Made by a program: the position numbers and the translations under genes. From positions 6,635,227 to 6,699,226 of the forward strand of contig NC_019693.1 of assembly GCF_000317105.1 (NCBI RefSeq): a stretch of DNA of 64,000 nt, given 5' to 3'. Source of the stretch: Oscillatoria acuminata PCC 6304 (lineage in GTDB: Bacteria > Cyanobacteriota > Cyanobacteriia > Cyanobacteriales > Laspinemataceae). Below are positions 8,832 to 18,745 of the stretch, in pieces. Positions within the stretch are counted from its first letter, which is position 1. Every line of letters starts with the position of its first letter. The notes under the pieces were generated by a model that was not told the origin of the DNA, made no database searches, and was given only the letters and a program-made list of their open reading frames with translations.

Positions 8832-10168
8832 AGGGATTTCCAAAAAATAAAATCGTCATTTCTCAAACAGGATTATAGATGATATCTACAAACCATTTGC
8901 CTAAGTTGGTCTGGTTATCTGGATCAGCATTTGTCAGTCTATTTAGCTTTTTTTCCACCTTTTCCATTTCTTTTTTCGTCAACTTTACTCCAGTTGGATA
9001 GGTTTGAGTAACCAACTCAACTTGGGGATTTTTCCCCTTCCATGTCATAGTTTCTGCAAATTTTAAAGCCGTCATAACTTCTTCAATAAGACTGCCATTC
9101 CAATGATGTTCTAAGGCGGACCAAGTTCGCTCTATGGGATTATATTTACTGTGATAAGGAGGGTAGTATGCTAGACGCACGTTGATTTTATGACCCCAAA
9201 CAAAATCCACAATTCGCTTCATAAATTGAGTTCGCCGGGAATGATTCTCCGGCCCGTTATCTTGTTTGATTAAAAGGGTTTTACAGCTTGGAAATTTGTG
9301 CTTAACTTTTGTCCAGAAAGAGTCTAATGTATCTACAATAAAATCACTCGTCACTTTGGATTCTGTAAAATATAGAAACAAATCCTTCCATTCTGGTATC
9401 AAAATTCCATAGGGAGTTAGTCGGCTTGATGGGTGAAAATCATGATCACAAGCTACTGTTGGTACTCGGGTTTTTCCCCTCGTGAAAACGGGCCAATGTC
9501 AACGGCAGCCTTGGCATCCATTGAGATTTCCAAGGTGGTAGGGTCTTGGGCAGCCTCACCAGTTACTCTACTCATTTGTTCAAAAATTTCATCAGTCTCG
9601 GGAATTTTTTTTTGAGGTTTAAACTTGGTGACTTTCTGAGGATAATACCCTAACTCATTCAATTTTATCCGGATTGTTTCTGTGCAAGCAAGGCAATTCT
9701 TCATCTCTATAATTCTTCTGCTCAATTAAAGCCTTTCTAACGCACGAGGCACTCAACCTTCTATATAATCGGTTGGTTTGAAAGGTCGGATCCGTCTGGC
9801 TCTGACTATCTACTATGGATTTAATATCGAATAATAAATTAGGGAGATGTATTTCAGTTTTTTTACGCCCTCTAGCTTGATAATTATTTACACAGGTTAT
9901 TCCGGTCTCTAGCTCCCGAACACCTTGACGAATTATGTCTCTATTCCATCCCAACTCTCGGGCGGCTCGGCTCTGTCCTGCGTACCCCATCTCAATAACT
10001 GTCTGGGCCATAAAGCGGCGGCGTTGTGCCCCTTTTAATTGAGAAGCTGTTTCTTTCAATAAGTTTTTCAGCGAATCTGTTAATTCCATCTGGGTTATAA
10101 TCGGTCTCAATGGCTTGAATTCTTTATTTTACCAGCTTTTTGCCAGATTTATTTTTTGGGACTCCCTA
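8832..10168 (-). mobile_element. Degenerate ISAzo13-family insertion sequence
   Basis: The ends are inferred from an imperfect inverted repeat: AGGGATTTCCAAAAAATAAA at 8832 against the reverse complement of the right end, AGGGAGTCCCAAAAAATAAA, ending near 10168. The 1.34-kb length suits the family. The transposase inside is frameshifted. No target duplication is visible: the left flank is phosphatase sequence and the right flank is an ISAs1 transposase, so a deletion or recombination has removed the original neighbour on one side. Confidence 0.78.
8863..10110 (-). pseudogene. ISAzo13-family transposase with at least two frameshifts
   Basis: Three consecutive minus-strand pieces in different frames make up one transposase. 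10110-9655 carries the helix-turn-helix start (LKGAQRRRFMAQTVIEMGYA, ARELGWNRDIIRQGVREL). 9725-9453 carries the middle (IRIKLNELGYYPQKVTKFKP, ISMDAKAAVDIGPFSRGEKP). 9402-8863 carries the end (LLIKQDNGPENHSRRTQFM, YYPPYHSKYNPIERTWSALE). The YHSKYNPIER and DNGPENHSRR blocks are characteristic of ISAzo13 (DDE_ISAzo13). Breaks near 9700 and 9430 make it non-functional unless recoded. Confidence 0.88.
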
Positions 10169-10635
10169 ACATAATGGCCGGATGAGAATCTACATTAGCC
10201 TCGTCATTAATGGCTTCATAATACCATAGTAAAACTTTACCGTCCACTGCAATAGTTTCGCTCTCTATTGGGTCAATCCCAAAAAAACGAGATAAACAGG
10301 CTGAGTAGCGTTGCTGCTCAATTCGTAATAACGTTCGTCGAATCGTACTGTAAGAGGGTAAGCGGTTTTTTTCAGGTTTAAACAATTCCAACAGTTCATC
10401 ATGGTAGGCTTTTAACCAATCTCCAATCGCTATAAACCCTCGATTTCCAGCAGCAACACCGAGGGTAAATAAGGCTAGACAGAGGCTTTGTTTATGCCGC
10501 GTGCCTGCTTGACGTCGGCAATCCTCTAGATCGGCAAATGCTTGAACAATGGCTATCTGAGACATTTTGAACTGACCCGTCGGTGAGATTACTCTGTTAT
10601 TCTATCACGTCTTACCTTAGAATGAAATAGCCCTG
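10169..10635 (-). mobile_element. ISAs1-family remnant (one end only)
   Basis: The transposase piece 10169-10565 reads MSQIAIVQAFADLEDCRRQA, then KQSLCLALFTLGVAAGNRGF and IAVDGKVL, and stops at HPAIML where the ISAzo13 end begins. This is the ISAs1-type N-terminal domain plus the first catalytic Asp. The outer end of the element is readable at 10623-10635: its reverse complement CAGGGCTATTTCA is a typical ISAs1 terminal repeat. The other half and terminus are missing, so the remnant is immobile. It sits directly against the 5' fragment of the AAA/SpoIIE gene on the right. Confidence 0.82.
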
Positions 10636-10884
10636 CATTAAATGCAGCAATGGACGATGGATTTATCCTCCCATTGAGTGAAAATTATACATTAATTGAA
10701 ACTGATGTAGAAGAGGTAAAAGAACACTTAAACATTGACTATAAATTTGCTCACGATCGCATCCAACAAGCAGCCTACTCCTTAATTCCGGAAACCGAAA
10801 AATCCTCCGTTCATTGGCAAATTGGACAATTGCTCTTGCAAAATACTCCGGTAAACGAACAGGAAGTCAAAATATTTGCCCTAG
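10636..10884 (+). pseudogene. Fragment of a multidomain AAA ATPase/SpoIIE signalling gene (before IS1182)
   Basis: In frame from 10638, the bases encode ALNAAMDDGFILPLSENYT and then YKFAHDRIQQAAYSLIP, a signature block of the large AAA-ATPase plus GAF plus kinase or phosphatase proteins common in cyanobacteria. It ends EVKIFAL at the IS1182 target CTAG. The same frame resumes at 12630 as VNHLNQGRDRIAEPAQAEEL, which completes the usual motif. The N-terminal kinase-like and P-loop portions have been lost on the left, replaced by the ISAs1 end at 10635. Confidence 0.85.
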
Positions 10885-12625
10885 GGCGTCGGTTCAGTAC
10901 CCGGGCTTGACAAAACGGCTGGACTATGCATAACTGAAATGGACGACCCGATTAAATTCAAGCCCTCATTACGGTATAAAGTCTATGCGTCCTCCTTTGT
11001 GGCACCCGCCAGTAGAGCTATCAGATTCAGAACAGGTAATTATTAATCGCATCAAAAAAGCCAAGCTTTTTACTTTTCTTCGCCTGAACCGTTTGTTCAT
11101 ATTCGATGATGAGTTTCAAGAAGAACTAAACACCATTTTTAAAGACAGCACAATGGGCAACTGTCCCATCGCACCAGCCCAATTGGCCTTAGCCACTATT
11201 CTCCAAGCTTATCTGGGTATTTCTGACGAAGAAGTGATTGAAGAGCTAGTCATGGATCTCCGGTGGCAATTGGTTTTCGATTGTCTACATTGTGAAAAAC
11301 CCCCATTTAGTAAAGCCACTTTAATAAGATTCAGAAGCGCCTTAATTAAAAAGGCTTTGACCAACGTTTAATTGACCGTACTGTAGAAATTGCCAAGCTC
11401 AAAGGAGGTTTTGGTTCGGCTAAGTTAAGAGCTGCATTAGATTCCTCTCCTTTATGGGGTGCCGGTAAAGTTGAAGATACCTATAATCTCTTGGGTCATG
11501 CTCTGCGTAAGGCGTTGAGTATAATAGCTGTACAGCAGGGGTGGGGGCTGGCAGAAATTGCCAATGAAGCCGGAGCGGATTTTGTCAATAGTTCTAGCTT
11601 AAAAGCCGCATTAGATTTAAACTGGGATGACCCAGGCGAAAGCCAACAGGCATTATCAACTATACTAAACAGCCTGAATTCTGTAGAAGAATGGATGCAA
11701 CAGCAGCCTAATCCTGATGAAATAGAAGAGGCGCAAGCTCCTCTCCAGGTTGCCCGATTGATTGAATCCCAAAATGTGACAGCAGACTCAATGGGAGTGC
11801 CGAAGCTGGCCAAAGGGGTGGCTAAGGACCGACGCATTTCTATTGAAGATCCAGATATGCGGCATGGACGAAAAAGCCGCTCTCAAAAAATAAATGGTTA
11901 TAAACGCCATATTCTTAAAGATTTAGATATAGGAGTGATTCGAGCGGTGGCTGTAACCCGAGCTAATACACCAGAATCCGCTGCCACTGTTGACTTAGAA
12001 CTTGACTTAAAAAGACAACAGGTTCAGTTAAATGAACTCCATATCGACCGAGCTTATTTGTCGAGTCATTGGGTAAAAGAACGCTCTGAACAATTACAAA
12101 TATTTTGTAAGGCATGGCCAGTAAGAAACTCAGGACGATTTGATAAAAACGCTTTTGTTTTTGACTGGGAAAACCAGGTAATTAGTTGTCCAAATCAAGT
12201 TATTATGCCGTTTGAACCCGGTAAGGTCGTTCATTTTCCAAAACCGGACTGTGCAGTTTGTCCCCTGAGAGAACGCTGTACTACGAGTAAGAATGGCCGC
12301 AGCATATCTATCCATCCCGATGAAGGATTGATGCAGGAATTGCGTCAGCGTCAATCTACATCAAGCGGTCGCGCACAACTGAGGGAGAGAACCTCTGTAG
12401 AACATTCTCTTGCTCATGTCGGACAGTGGCAGGACAAACGCGCCCGTTATATTGGACAGCGCAAAAACCTCTTCGACCTCAGACGAGTGGCTGTTGTCCA
12501 TAATCTTCATGTCATTGCTCGAATGAATGAGGTTTTACCAATACAACAGGCCGCACTGTAGTTGAATCAAGCAGGTAAATACACATTTTCTGAGTTTTGT
12601 CAAGATTTTTTACTGAACCGACGCC
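10885..12625 (+). mobile_element. IS1182-family insertion sequence with CTAG target duplication
   Basis: The terminal inverted repeat GGCGTCGGTTCAGTA at 10885 matches its reverse complement TACTGAACCGACGCC ending at 12625. Both sides are bounded by CTAG (10881-10884 and 12626-12629), the 4-bp target duplication. Removing 1745 bases (element plus one CTAG) puts the host fragments 10636-10884 and 12630-15754 in the same reading frame. The element encodes one transposase with a single frameshift. Confidence 0.93.
10985..12561 (+). pseudogene. IS1182-family transposase with one frameshift
   Basis: The first part (10985-11371) reads MRPPLWHPPVELSDSEQVII to FSKATLIRFRSALIKK. The remainder, to 12561, continues in the -1 frame from GFDQRLIDRTVEIAKLKGGF to the C terminus. 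It includes GYKRHILKDLDIGVIRAVAV, ELHIDRAYLSSH, the cysteine cluster CPNQ..CAVCPLRERC, and ERTSVEHSLAHVGQ. The shift falls at the A-run ATTAAAAAGG near 11350; one extra A would restore IKKGFDQRL. This is most simply a 1-base deletion. Slippage at the A-run is possible, but the heptamer is not a canonical slippery site. Confidence 0.88.
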
Positions 12626-12629
12626 CTAG

Positions 12630-15600
12630 TCAACCACCTAAACCAAGGTCGAGATCGCATTGCTGAACCCGCCCAAGCCGAAGAACTGGCCCACCTCAAC
12701 CTCAAAGCCGGTAAAAAAGCCAAAGCCTCTGCTGCCTATCAACCCGCCTTCACCTACTTGGTCCTGGGCTTGAATTTGTTAACCACAGAGTGTTGGAAAT
12801 CTCAATATGAATTAACCTTAGCCCTCTATCAAGAAGCCACAGAAGCCGCTTATCTCAGCGACGATTTTCAGCGGATGGAGGAATTCGCAAATCAGGTAAA
12901 AATTCATGCTCAAAGCGTCATTGATAAAGTCCAAGTTTATCGAGCATTAGTTCTCGGCTATGCTAACCAGCAACTCCTCCCCGAAGCGATCAGAAATGGG
13001 TTAGAAATTTTACAAGACTTAGAAATTGTCCTGCCGGAACAGCCCACTCCAGCAGATATCGGCCAAGAGTTAGGAGTAACCCAAACCGCCTGGGAAGGAC
13101 AGGAAATTGAGGCGTTAATCGACAGACCGGAGATGACAGACCCCTCCAAGCAAGCTGCAATGGATTTGCTATTTGATGTCATTCATCCCGCTTATGATAG
13201 CAACCCTGCCTTGTTCACCCTTTGTGCCTTAAAAATGGTGCAACTTTCTCTCCAATATGGGAATACACCTCTCTCAGCCCAGGGATATGCTTCTTACGGA
13301 ATCGTGTTGTGCGGGGTCGTTTTCGATATTGATTCTGGGTATCAATTTGCTAAACTTGCCTTAAAACTGCTCGATCGCTTTCAGGTCAAGAAAATCAAAT
13401 CGGCAGTGTTCTTTTTGGTTTTTTATTTTTCCATCCATTGGAAAGAACATCTCAAAGAAACATTACCTCCTTTTTTGGAAGGCTATCAAGCTGGACTGGA
13501 AAACGGAGATTTGCTATTTGCGGCTTTTAACGCTTACGGCTATTCTTCCTATTACTACTGGATCGGAAAAGAACTGCCCTTCGTCGAACGGGAGATGGCG
13601 AAATATAGCGAAGCGATCGCCCGCATCAATCAGAACCTCATTCTCAGCTATCAAAACCGCTATTGGCAAGTCATATTAAACTGGATGGGTCAGTCTGAAA
13701 ATCCCTGTCTGTTAGTCGGGGAAGCCTATAACGAAACGGCCTTATTACCCATGATGATAGAAACGTCAGACCGATACGGAATCGGTGACTTACATCTGCA
13801 TAAATTCATCCTTTCTTATTCCTTTGGCGAGTATGGTCAAGCCCTAGAAAATGCGGCGATCGCCGAACAATATTTAGACGCCATGATTGCCACCCCCGCT
13901 GTGGCAGAGTTTTATTTCTACCAGTCCCTCACTCACCTAGCCCTCTATCCTGACTCCCCTGAATCGGAACAACAGCATATCCTAGAAAAAGTCGCTGCCA
14001 ACCAGGAAAAAATGCACCTTTGGGCAAAGCAAGCCCCCATGAACTACCAGCACAAATACGAACTCGTCGAAGCCGAACGTGCCCGGATCTCACACCAGCT
14101 TTCCGATGCCCGAAATGCCTACGATCGCGCCATTACCCTAGCCAAAGAACAAGAATACCTCAATGAAGAAGCCCTCGCTTACGAACTTGCTGCCCGATTT
14201 TATCTCTCAACCGATAACACCCACCTCGCCCGTTACTACCTCCAAGATGCTCACTACGCCTATCAACGCTGGGGTGCCATCGCCAAAGTCCAACACCTGG
14301 AAACCCGCTATCCCCAACTCCTGAACCTCCAAACCCCCAAAACCCCAGGCAGTACGATAACTCAGGGGACATTCTCCTCTACCTCCACCACAGGCAGCAG
14401 TTCCGGCGACAGCCTGGACCTCACTACGGTACTCAAAGCCTCCCAAGCGATTTCCAGCGAAATCAAACTCGATCAACTGCTGGCGCAACTCCTCAATCTC
14501 GCCATTGAAAATGCCGGGGCTCAAAAAGGCATCCTGATTTTATCCGACAATAACCAACTCAAAATCGTAGCCGCAAAACTCCCCGATACCGAAGTTCAAA
14601 TCCTAGAATCCCTCCCCTTAACCACCGGCAATTTAGTTCCCCCCAGTATCATCAACTACGTCACCCGAACCCAAGAAAACGTCATCCTCGCCGACGCCAC
14701 CGGAGAAGGAATCTTCACCCGTGAACCTTACATTCTCCAACAGCAACCCCAGTCAGTTCTTTGTGCGCCCATCATCAACCAAGGCAAACTAATTGGCATT
14801 CTCTACCTAGAAAACAACCTCGCCACTGGCGCATTTACCCCAGAACGAATCGAACTGTTACAAATTATTTCCGCTCAAGCCGCTATCTCCCTAGAAAATG
14901 CTCAACTTTATCGCACCTTAGAAGATAAAGTCATCGAACGCACGGCCCAACTTGCAGCAGCAAACAATGAAATCAGCGCCTTAAATGAAATGCTGAAGTC
15001 GGACAACCTCCGCATGAGTGCCGAACTCGATATCACCCGCAAACTACAACAAAAAATGCTACCTCGACCTCAAGAGTTGCAGCAGATTCCCACATTAGAA
15101 ATCGCAGGATTTATGGAACCGGCAGATGAAGTGGGGGGAGATTACTACGATGTCCTCAACTATGATGGACGGGTAAAAATTGGCATCGGCGATGTCACCG
15201 GACATGGCCTAGAATCGGGGATGATTATGGTTATGGTCCAAACCGCAGTCCGAACTTTACTCGCCAATAATGAAACGGATGTTGTTAAATTTTTAAGTAC
15301 CATCAACCGCACTATTTACGATAATGTCGAGCGAATGCAGTCGGATAAAAATCTGACCTTAGCCTTGCTGGATTATACCGATGGCATTCTGCGAATTAGT
15401 GGACAACATGAAGAGATTCTGATTGTTCGGGCTAATGGAGACATTGAACGAGTTGACACGGTTGATTTAGGATTTCCCATTGGATTAGTGATGGAAGTTA
15501 ACGATTTTATTACCCAAACTCAAGTGCAGTTAAATCCAGGAGATGGGGCGGTTCTGTACACCGATGGAATTACGGAATCGGTCAATGTAGCGAATGAGCA

Positions 15601-15754
15601 ATATGGATTAGAAAGACTCTGTGAGGTGGTCTCACAAAATTGGCATCGCTCTGCAAAAGAGATTCAGCAGGTGACCATTCATAACGTCCGGGAGTTTATT
15701 GGTCAGCAAAAGGTGTTTGATGATATTACGATTGTGGTCTTGAAGCAACGGTAA
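12630..15754 (+). pseudogene. AAA/GAF/SpoIIE phosphatase, C-terminal portion separated by IS1182
   Basis: The open frame continues the pre-IS fragment and covers about 1040 residues. First comes a TPR-like helical region (NLLTTECWKSQYELTLALYQ and following). Then a GAF domain (SLDLTTVLKASQAISSEIKL to EALEN-type end ISLENAQLYRTLED), a short coiled coil, and a complete PP2C/SpoIIE domain: DEVGGDYYDV, GIGDVTGHGLESG, LYTDGITE and KVFDDITIVVLKQR. The domain order is that of phosphatases that feed partner-switching regulators. No good internal start is evident (a TTG at 12758 is the first candidate), so a shortened product would need a promoter from the IS. It is intact from GAF onward and might retain activity if expressed. 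Confidence 0.88.
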
Positions 15755-15756
15755 TT

Positions 15757-15780
15757 TAGGAGTGGATGAGCGCACTCCTA
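15757..15780 (+). terminator. Likely terminator after the SpoIIE gene
   Basis: TAGGAGTG (15757-15764) pairs with CACTCCTA (15773-15780) and is followed by an A/T-rich stretch (ATATTTTCT). It starts two bases after the stop codon. The T-run is imperfect. Confidence 0.5.
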
Positions 15781-15870
15781 ATATTTTCTCTGTTTTCATC
15801 CTTTTGATAGAGGGAAAAACCGGATTAATTGTAGTAAAAAAGAACTCTAATCTCAACCCCAAAATTAGTT

Positions 15871-16164
15871 ATGCAACTAACCCGCGTTGATGGGATCGCC
15901 CGAGGACTAGCTTTAGAGGCGATCGCCTCCTATAAAATTCACCTTTCTCCCAGAAAAGGTTTTGCCTGCGCTCATCGGATGTTACATCAAGATGAGTCTT
16001 GCTCTGATTATATTTACCGGATGTTTAGCAGTGAGAATTTTCTGGCTGCCGTTGCCCACTCTGGGGAACGGTTCCGCGCTTGTGCTAACGCCCACCAATC
16101 CTTAAAAGGAACCTCCAAATCTGGTTTCGGCTGTATCGTGCTTCCCTGCTGTCTCCCGTTATAA
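15871..16164 (+). CDS. YidD-like membrane protein insertion efficiency factor
   Basis: A 97-residue product with the compact YidD-like core: LALEAIASYKIHLSPRKGFA, then CAHRMLHQDESCSDYIYRM, then FRACANAHQSLKG. The paired Cys in FACAHR..ESCSDY match the small cysteine-containing YidD/Hcp family that assists YidC-mediated membrane insertion. The tail (FGCIVLPCCLPL) is also Cys-rich. It begins after a terminator-like hairpin, so it is probably transcribed on its own. It stands between two unrelated regions. The assignment rests on motif resemblance and the family is short, so it is moderate. Confidence 0.6.
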   Translation: MQLTRVDGIARGLALEAIASYKIHLSPRKGFACAHRMLHQDESCSDYIYRMFSSENFLAAVAHSGERFRACANAHQSLKGTSKSGFGCIVLPCCLPL

Positions 16165-16198
16165 TATCAAGTCCAGTGGATTAACATAAAAGACCATT

Positions 16199-16340
16199 TC
16201 TTCCTTCCCTCTTCTCCCCCTTCCCTCTTCTCCCCTTCCCTCTTCTCCCCCTTCCCTCTTCTCCCCCTTCCCTCTTCTCCCCCTTCCCTCTTCTCCCCCT
16301 TCCCTCTTCTCCCCCTTCCCTCTTCTCCCCCTTCCCTCTT
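16199..16340. repeat. Pyrimidine-rich tandem repeat (17-18 bp unit)
   Basis: About eight copies of CTTCCCTCTTCTCCCCC run in tandem, with slight length variation. The array is strongly strand-asymmetric (all C/T on the plus strand). The 231-base minus-strand ORF across it (16181-16411) is a low-complexity artefact. Confidence 0.9.
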
Positions 16341-16469
16341 AGGGAAGGGGGTTGGGGGGTTAGGTCAGTCTGGGTGATTGAGAAACATGATATAACCATT
16401 AAAGGTGTCAATCAGCAGGCGTAATTCGGGTAGAGGCGGGTCATTTTCCGTTTCTACCCCCTTTTGCTA

Positions 16470-17252
16470 TTAACTGGAAGCGCTAGTATAAAACCGGAGG
16501 GCAAACCGCCAAAATGCCATCGAAGCCAAGAAGAGGGCGATCGCCAAGAGGGCAGCCCCCGCAATCCAACTCAATTCGACCCGTCCCAAAACGGACTCTG
16601 CCGGGACGGTAGTGAGAAAAGCGACGGGGACAATAAAAGTGAAGAAAAAGCGATAGGCAGTGGGATAAGCCACCATTGGAAATCGACCCGCTTCGAGTAA
16701 TCCTCTGAGCACTTGAGTCACATTATAGATTTTTACAAACCAAATACTCATCGCACCTAGCATAAACCAGAGGCTATAGAGGCTGATGGACCCAAAGAGG
16801 AGGGGAATGAAACTGACAAGATAGTTAACCGGGGGTAAATTCAATTGGCTACCGGCATAAAAAATCAGGAGTAAGCCTAAAATAATATCCGGCAAACCCC
16901 AAAGGGAAATCGTCCGTCCCGAGAGCCAAAATTGAGAACTGATAGGTTTAAGCAGGACAAAATCGAGAGTGCCTTCTTGAACTTGTTTAACAATAGTATT
17001 CAGATTAGGAGCGAGGAAGGTGGAGGAAAAGCCTTGGAGAATGGTAAATACTCCTAAAACCACGAGGGCTTCTTCCCATTGCCATCCTGCGAAATTGTAG
17101 TCAGCGCCGTAAAACAGGGAGAGGGCAAACCAACTCCCTGCGAGGTTTCCGAGGCTGCTGAAGGCGGCGATCGCAAAATTGACCCGATATTCGAGCTCAG
17201 CGGCGATCGCAGTTTTCCAAAATAGGGCGAGTGTGGACAAATATCGGTTCAT
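16470..17252 (-). CDS. ABC-2 type permease (DUF990 family), second subunit
   Basis: A 260-residue membrane protein with about six hydrophobic segments (for example LAGSWFALSLFYGADY, IILGLLLIFYAG, GAALLAIALFLASMAFWRFA). The conserved block VQEGTLDFVLLKPI(S) places it in the PF06182-type ABC-2 permeases. A homologous permease is at 18746 and their ATPase at 19665, all on the minus strand. A histidine kinase gene on the plus strand is lodged between the two permeases, so transcription of this subunit probably needs its own promoter. The pair likely forms a heterodimeric exporter with an unknown substrate. Confidence 0.82.
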   Translation of the reverse strand: MNRYLSTLALFWKTAIAAELEYRVNFAIAAFSSLGNLAGSWFALSLFYGADYNFAGWQWEEALVVLGVFTILQGFSSTFLAPNLNTIVKQVQEGTLDFVLLKPISSQFWLSGRTISLWGLPDIILGLLLIFYAGSQLNLPPVNYLVSFIPLLFGSISLYSLWFMLGAMSIWFVKIYNVTQVLRGLLEAGRFPMVAYPTAYRFFFTFIVPVAFLTTVPAESVLGRVELSWIAGAALLAIALFLASMAFWRFALRFYTSASS

Positions 17253-17450
17253 TTCCAGTAGGGACTTGAGAGGAGCAATGGGGACAGGTCAAAATTAGTC
17301 GGTGTTTTTATTAGCGTAGCGCAGCGATCGCCCATTGAGGAAAGTCGCAAGAATTTAGGGACCGGGATTGGGTAACCAAGGTCAATTTGGCTGGAGTTAA
17401 GGTAAGCTAAGGAAATCAGGCGATCACCAATTGAGGGCATTCAAAAATCA

Positions 17451-18650
17451 ATGAACGAATTTACAAAAATATTACGCGATAAAAAAGCCACGATTGTTGA
17501 ACAATGGATTGCATTGGTTCGGGAGGATGAAAATATTAGTACAGCAGATAAACTCCCCTATGCTGCGATTCGCGATACTCTGCCTAACATCATTGATGCG
17601 ATCGCTTCTCTTCTTGACCCGCCCGAAGAAGGCGAGGAGGCGGATCTGTTACAATCGGCCTTAGAACATGGCTATATTAGAGCGCAACAAGGCTACGAAC
17701 CTCAAGAAATTGCCCGAGAATATGGGTTAGCCCGAGAGATGATGCTTTCCGCGATCGAGGAGGAACTGGAACGAGCCAAACCCCAGGTAATTATTGGTGT
17801 CATCCGCCTGATTGATAAGGCAATGGATAAAGTCATCGGACGCTGTTTCCACAGTTACACAGAAGAAAGATTGCAAGAGTTGGAAAATTTGCAAAGCCAA
17901 CTCCATTTCACCAATCAAGAACTCAGCCGATTAGTCCGGACGAGTAAAGAAAATTTGGCTCACCTCGCCCACGAATTAAAAACACCATTAAATTCGATTA
18001 TTGGCTACTCGGATTTGTTTTTACGCCAACAGCGAAAGCATTTCTCTGAAATTAACGACTCTACACCCAACATGGAACATATAGAAAGAGTCCTTCGCAG
18101 CGGAAGACAGTTACTACAATTAATTAATGATACTTTGGAAATTTCCCGTTATGATTCAGGAAAAATGCCCTTAAATTTAATAGAAATTCCCCCTAAAAAT
18201 TTAATTTGCCAAACGGCAGAAATGTTAGAGACAATGGCCCGAGAGAAACAGATTAACCTAGAGGTGAATTGTGACCAAGCTCCCGAGCTAATCGTTACGG
18301 ACCCGTTACGGTTACAGCAAGTGGTGACTAATTTGCTGAGTAATGCAGTTCGCTATACCCCAGAAGGAACTGTCAGAATTGAGTGCCGAATTAGTTCTAA
18401 ACAGGAGTGGCAAATCGTGATTAGCGATACAGGAGTGGGAATTGATGAAAAAGACCAAGCGGAGATTTTCAACCCGTATTATAGAGTGATGAGTGAACAT
18501 CAGACTGTTCTTCCCAATAGTACAGGATTGGGACTGGCGATCGTGTCTCGTTTGGTTAAGTTGTTGCAAGGTAAAATTGAGGTTGTTTCACAATTGAATG
18601 TGGGGTCTACCTTTACGGTGACTTTCCCCCTCCAAATCCAGTCCTCTTAA
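17451..18650 (+). CDS. Histidine kinase with RsbRD-like N-terminal domain
   Basis: This 399-residue protein starts MNEFTKILRDKKATIVEQWI. Residues 1-130 look like the RsbRD_N sensory fold (helical, TIVEQWIALVREDENISTAD). After a short coiled coil comes the HisKA box NLAHLAHELKTPLNSIIGYS (phospho-His near residue 175). The HATPase has DPLRLQQVVTNLLSNAVRYT, SDTGVGIDEKDQAEIF and STGLGLAIVSRLV. It has no membrane segment, so it is cytoplasmic. No cognate response regulator is adjacent. It is divergent from the permease at 16470 and sits inside the exporter locus; a regulatory link is plausible but unproven. Confidence 0.87.
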   Translation: MNEFTKILRDKKATIVEQWIALVREDENISTADKLPYAAIRDTLPNIIDAIASLLDPPEEGEEADLLQSALEHGYIRAQQGYEPQEIAREYGLAREMMLSAIEEELERAKPQVIIGVIRLIDKAMDKVIGRCFHSYTEERLQELENLQSQLHFTNQELSRLVRTSKENLAHLAHELKTPLNSIIGYSDLFLRQQRKHFSEINDSTPNMEHIERVLRSGRQLLQLINDTLEISRYDSGKMPLNLIEIPPKNLICQTAEMLETMAREKQINLEVNCDQAPELIVTDPLRLQQVVTNLLSNAVRYTPEGTVRIECRISSKQEWQIVISDTGVGIDEKDQAEIFNPYYRVMSEHQTVLPNSTGLGLAIVSRLVKLLQGKIEVVSQLNVGSTFTVTFPLQIQSS

Positions 18651-18745
18651 CCTTCCAAAGCAACGCTAAATTCTCAACTTTATTTTATTTTCATCAACCG
18701 AGACTTAAACCCTTTCTAGGGAGTTCCTAAAGTTTTGAGTTCAAA

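Noticed and set aside
16181-16411. 76-codon minus-strand ORF rich in Gly/Glu/Arg/Lys
   Set aside because: Low-complexity translation of the CTTCCCTCTTCTCCCCC tandem repeat.
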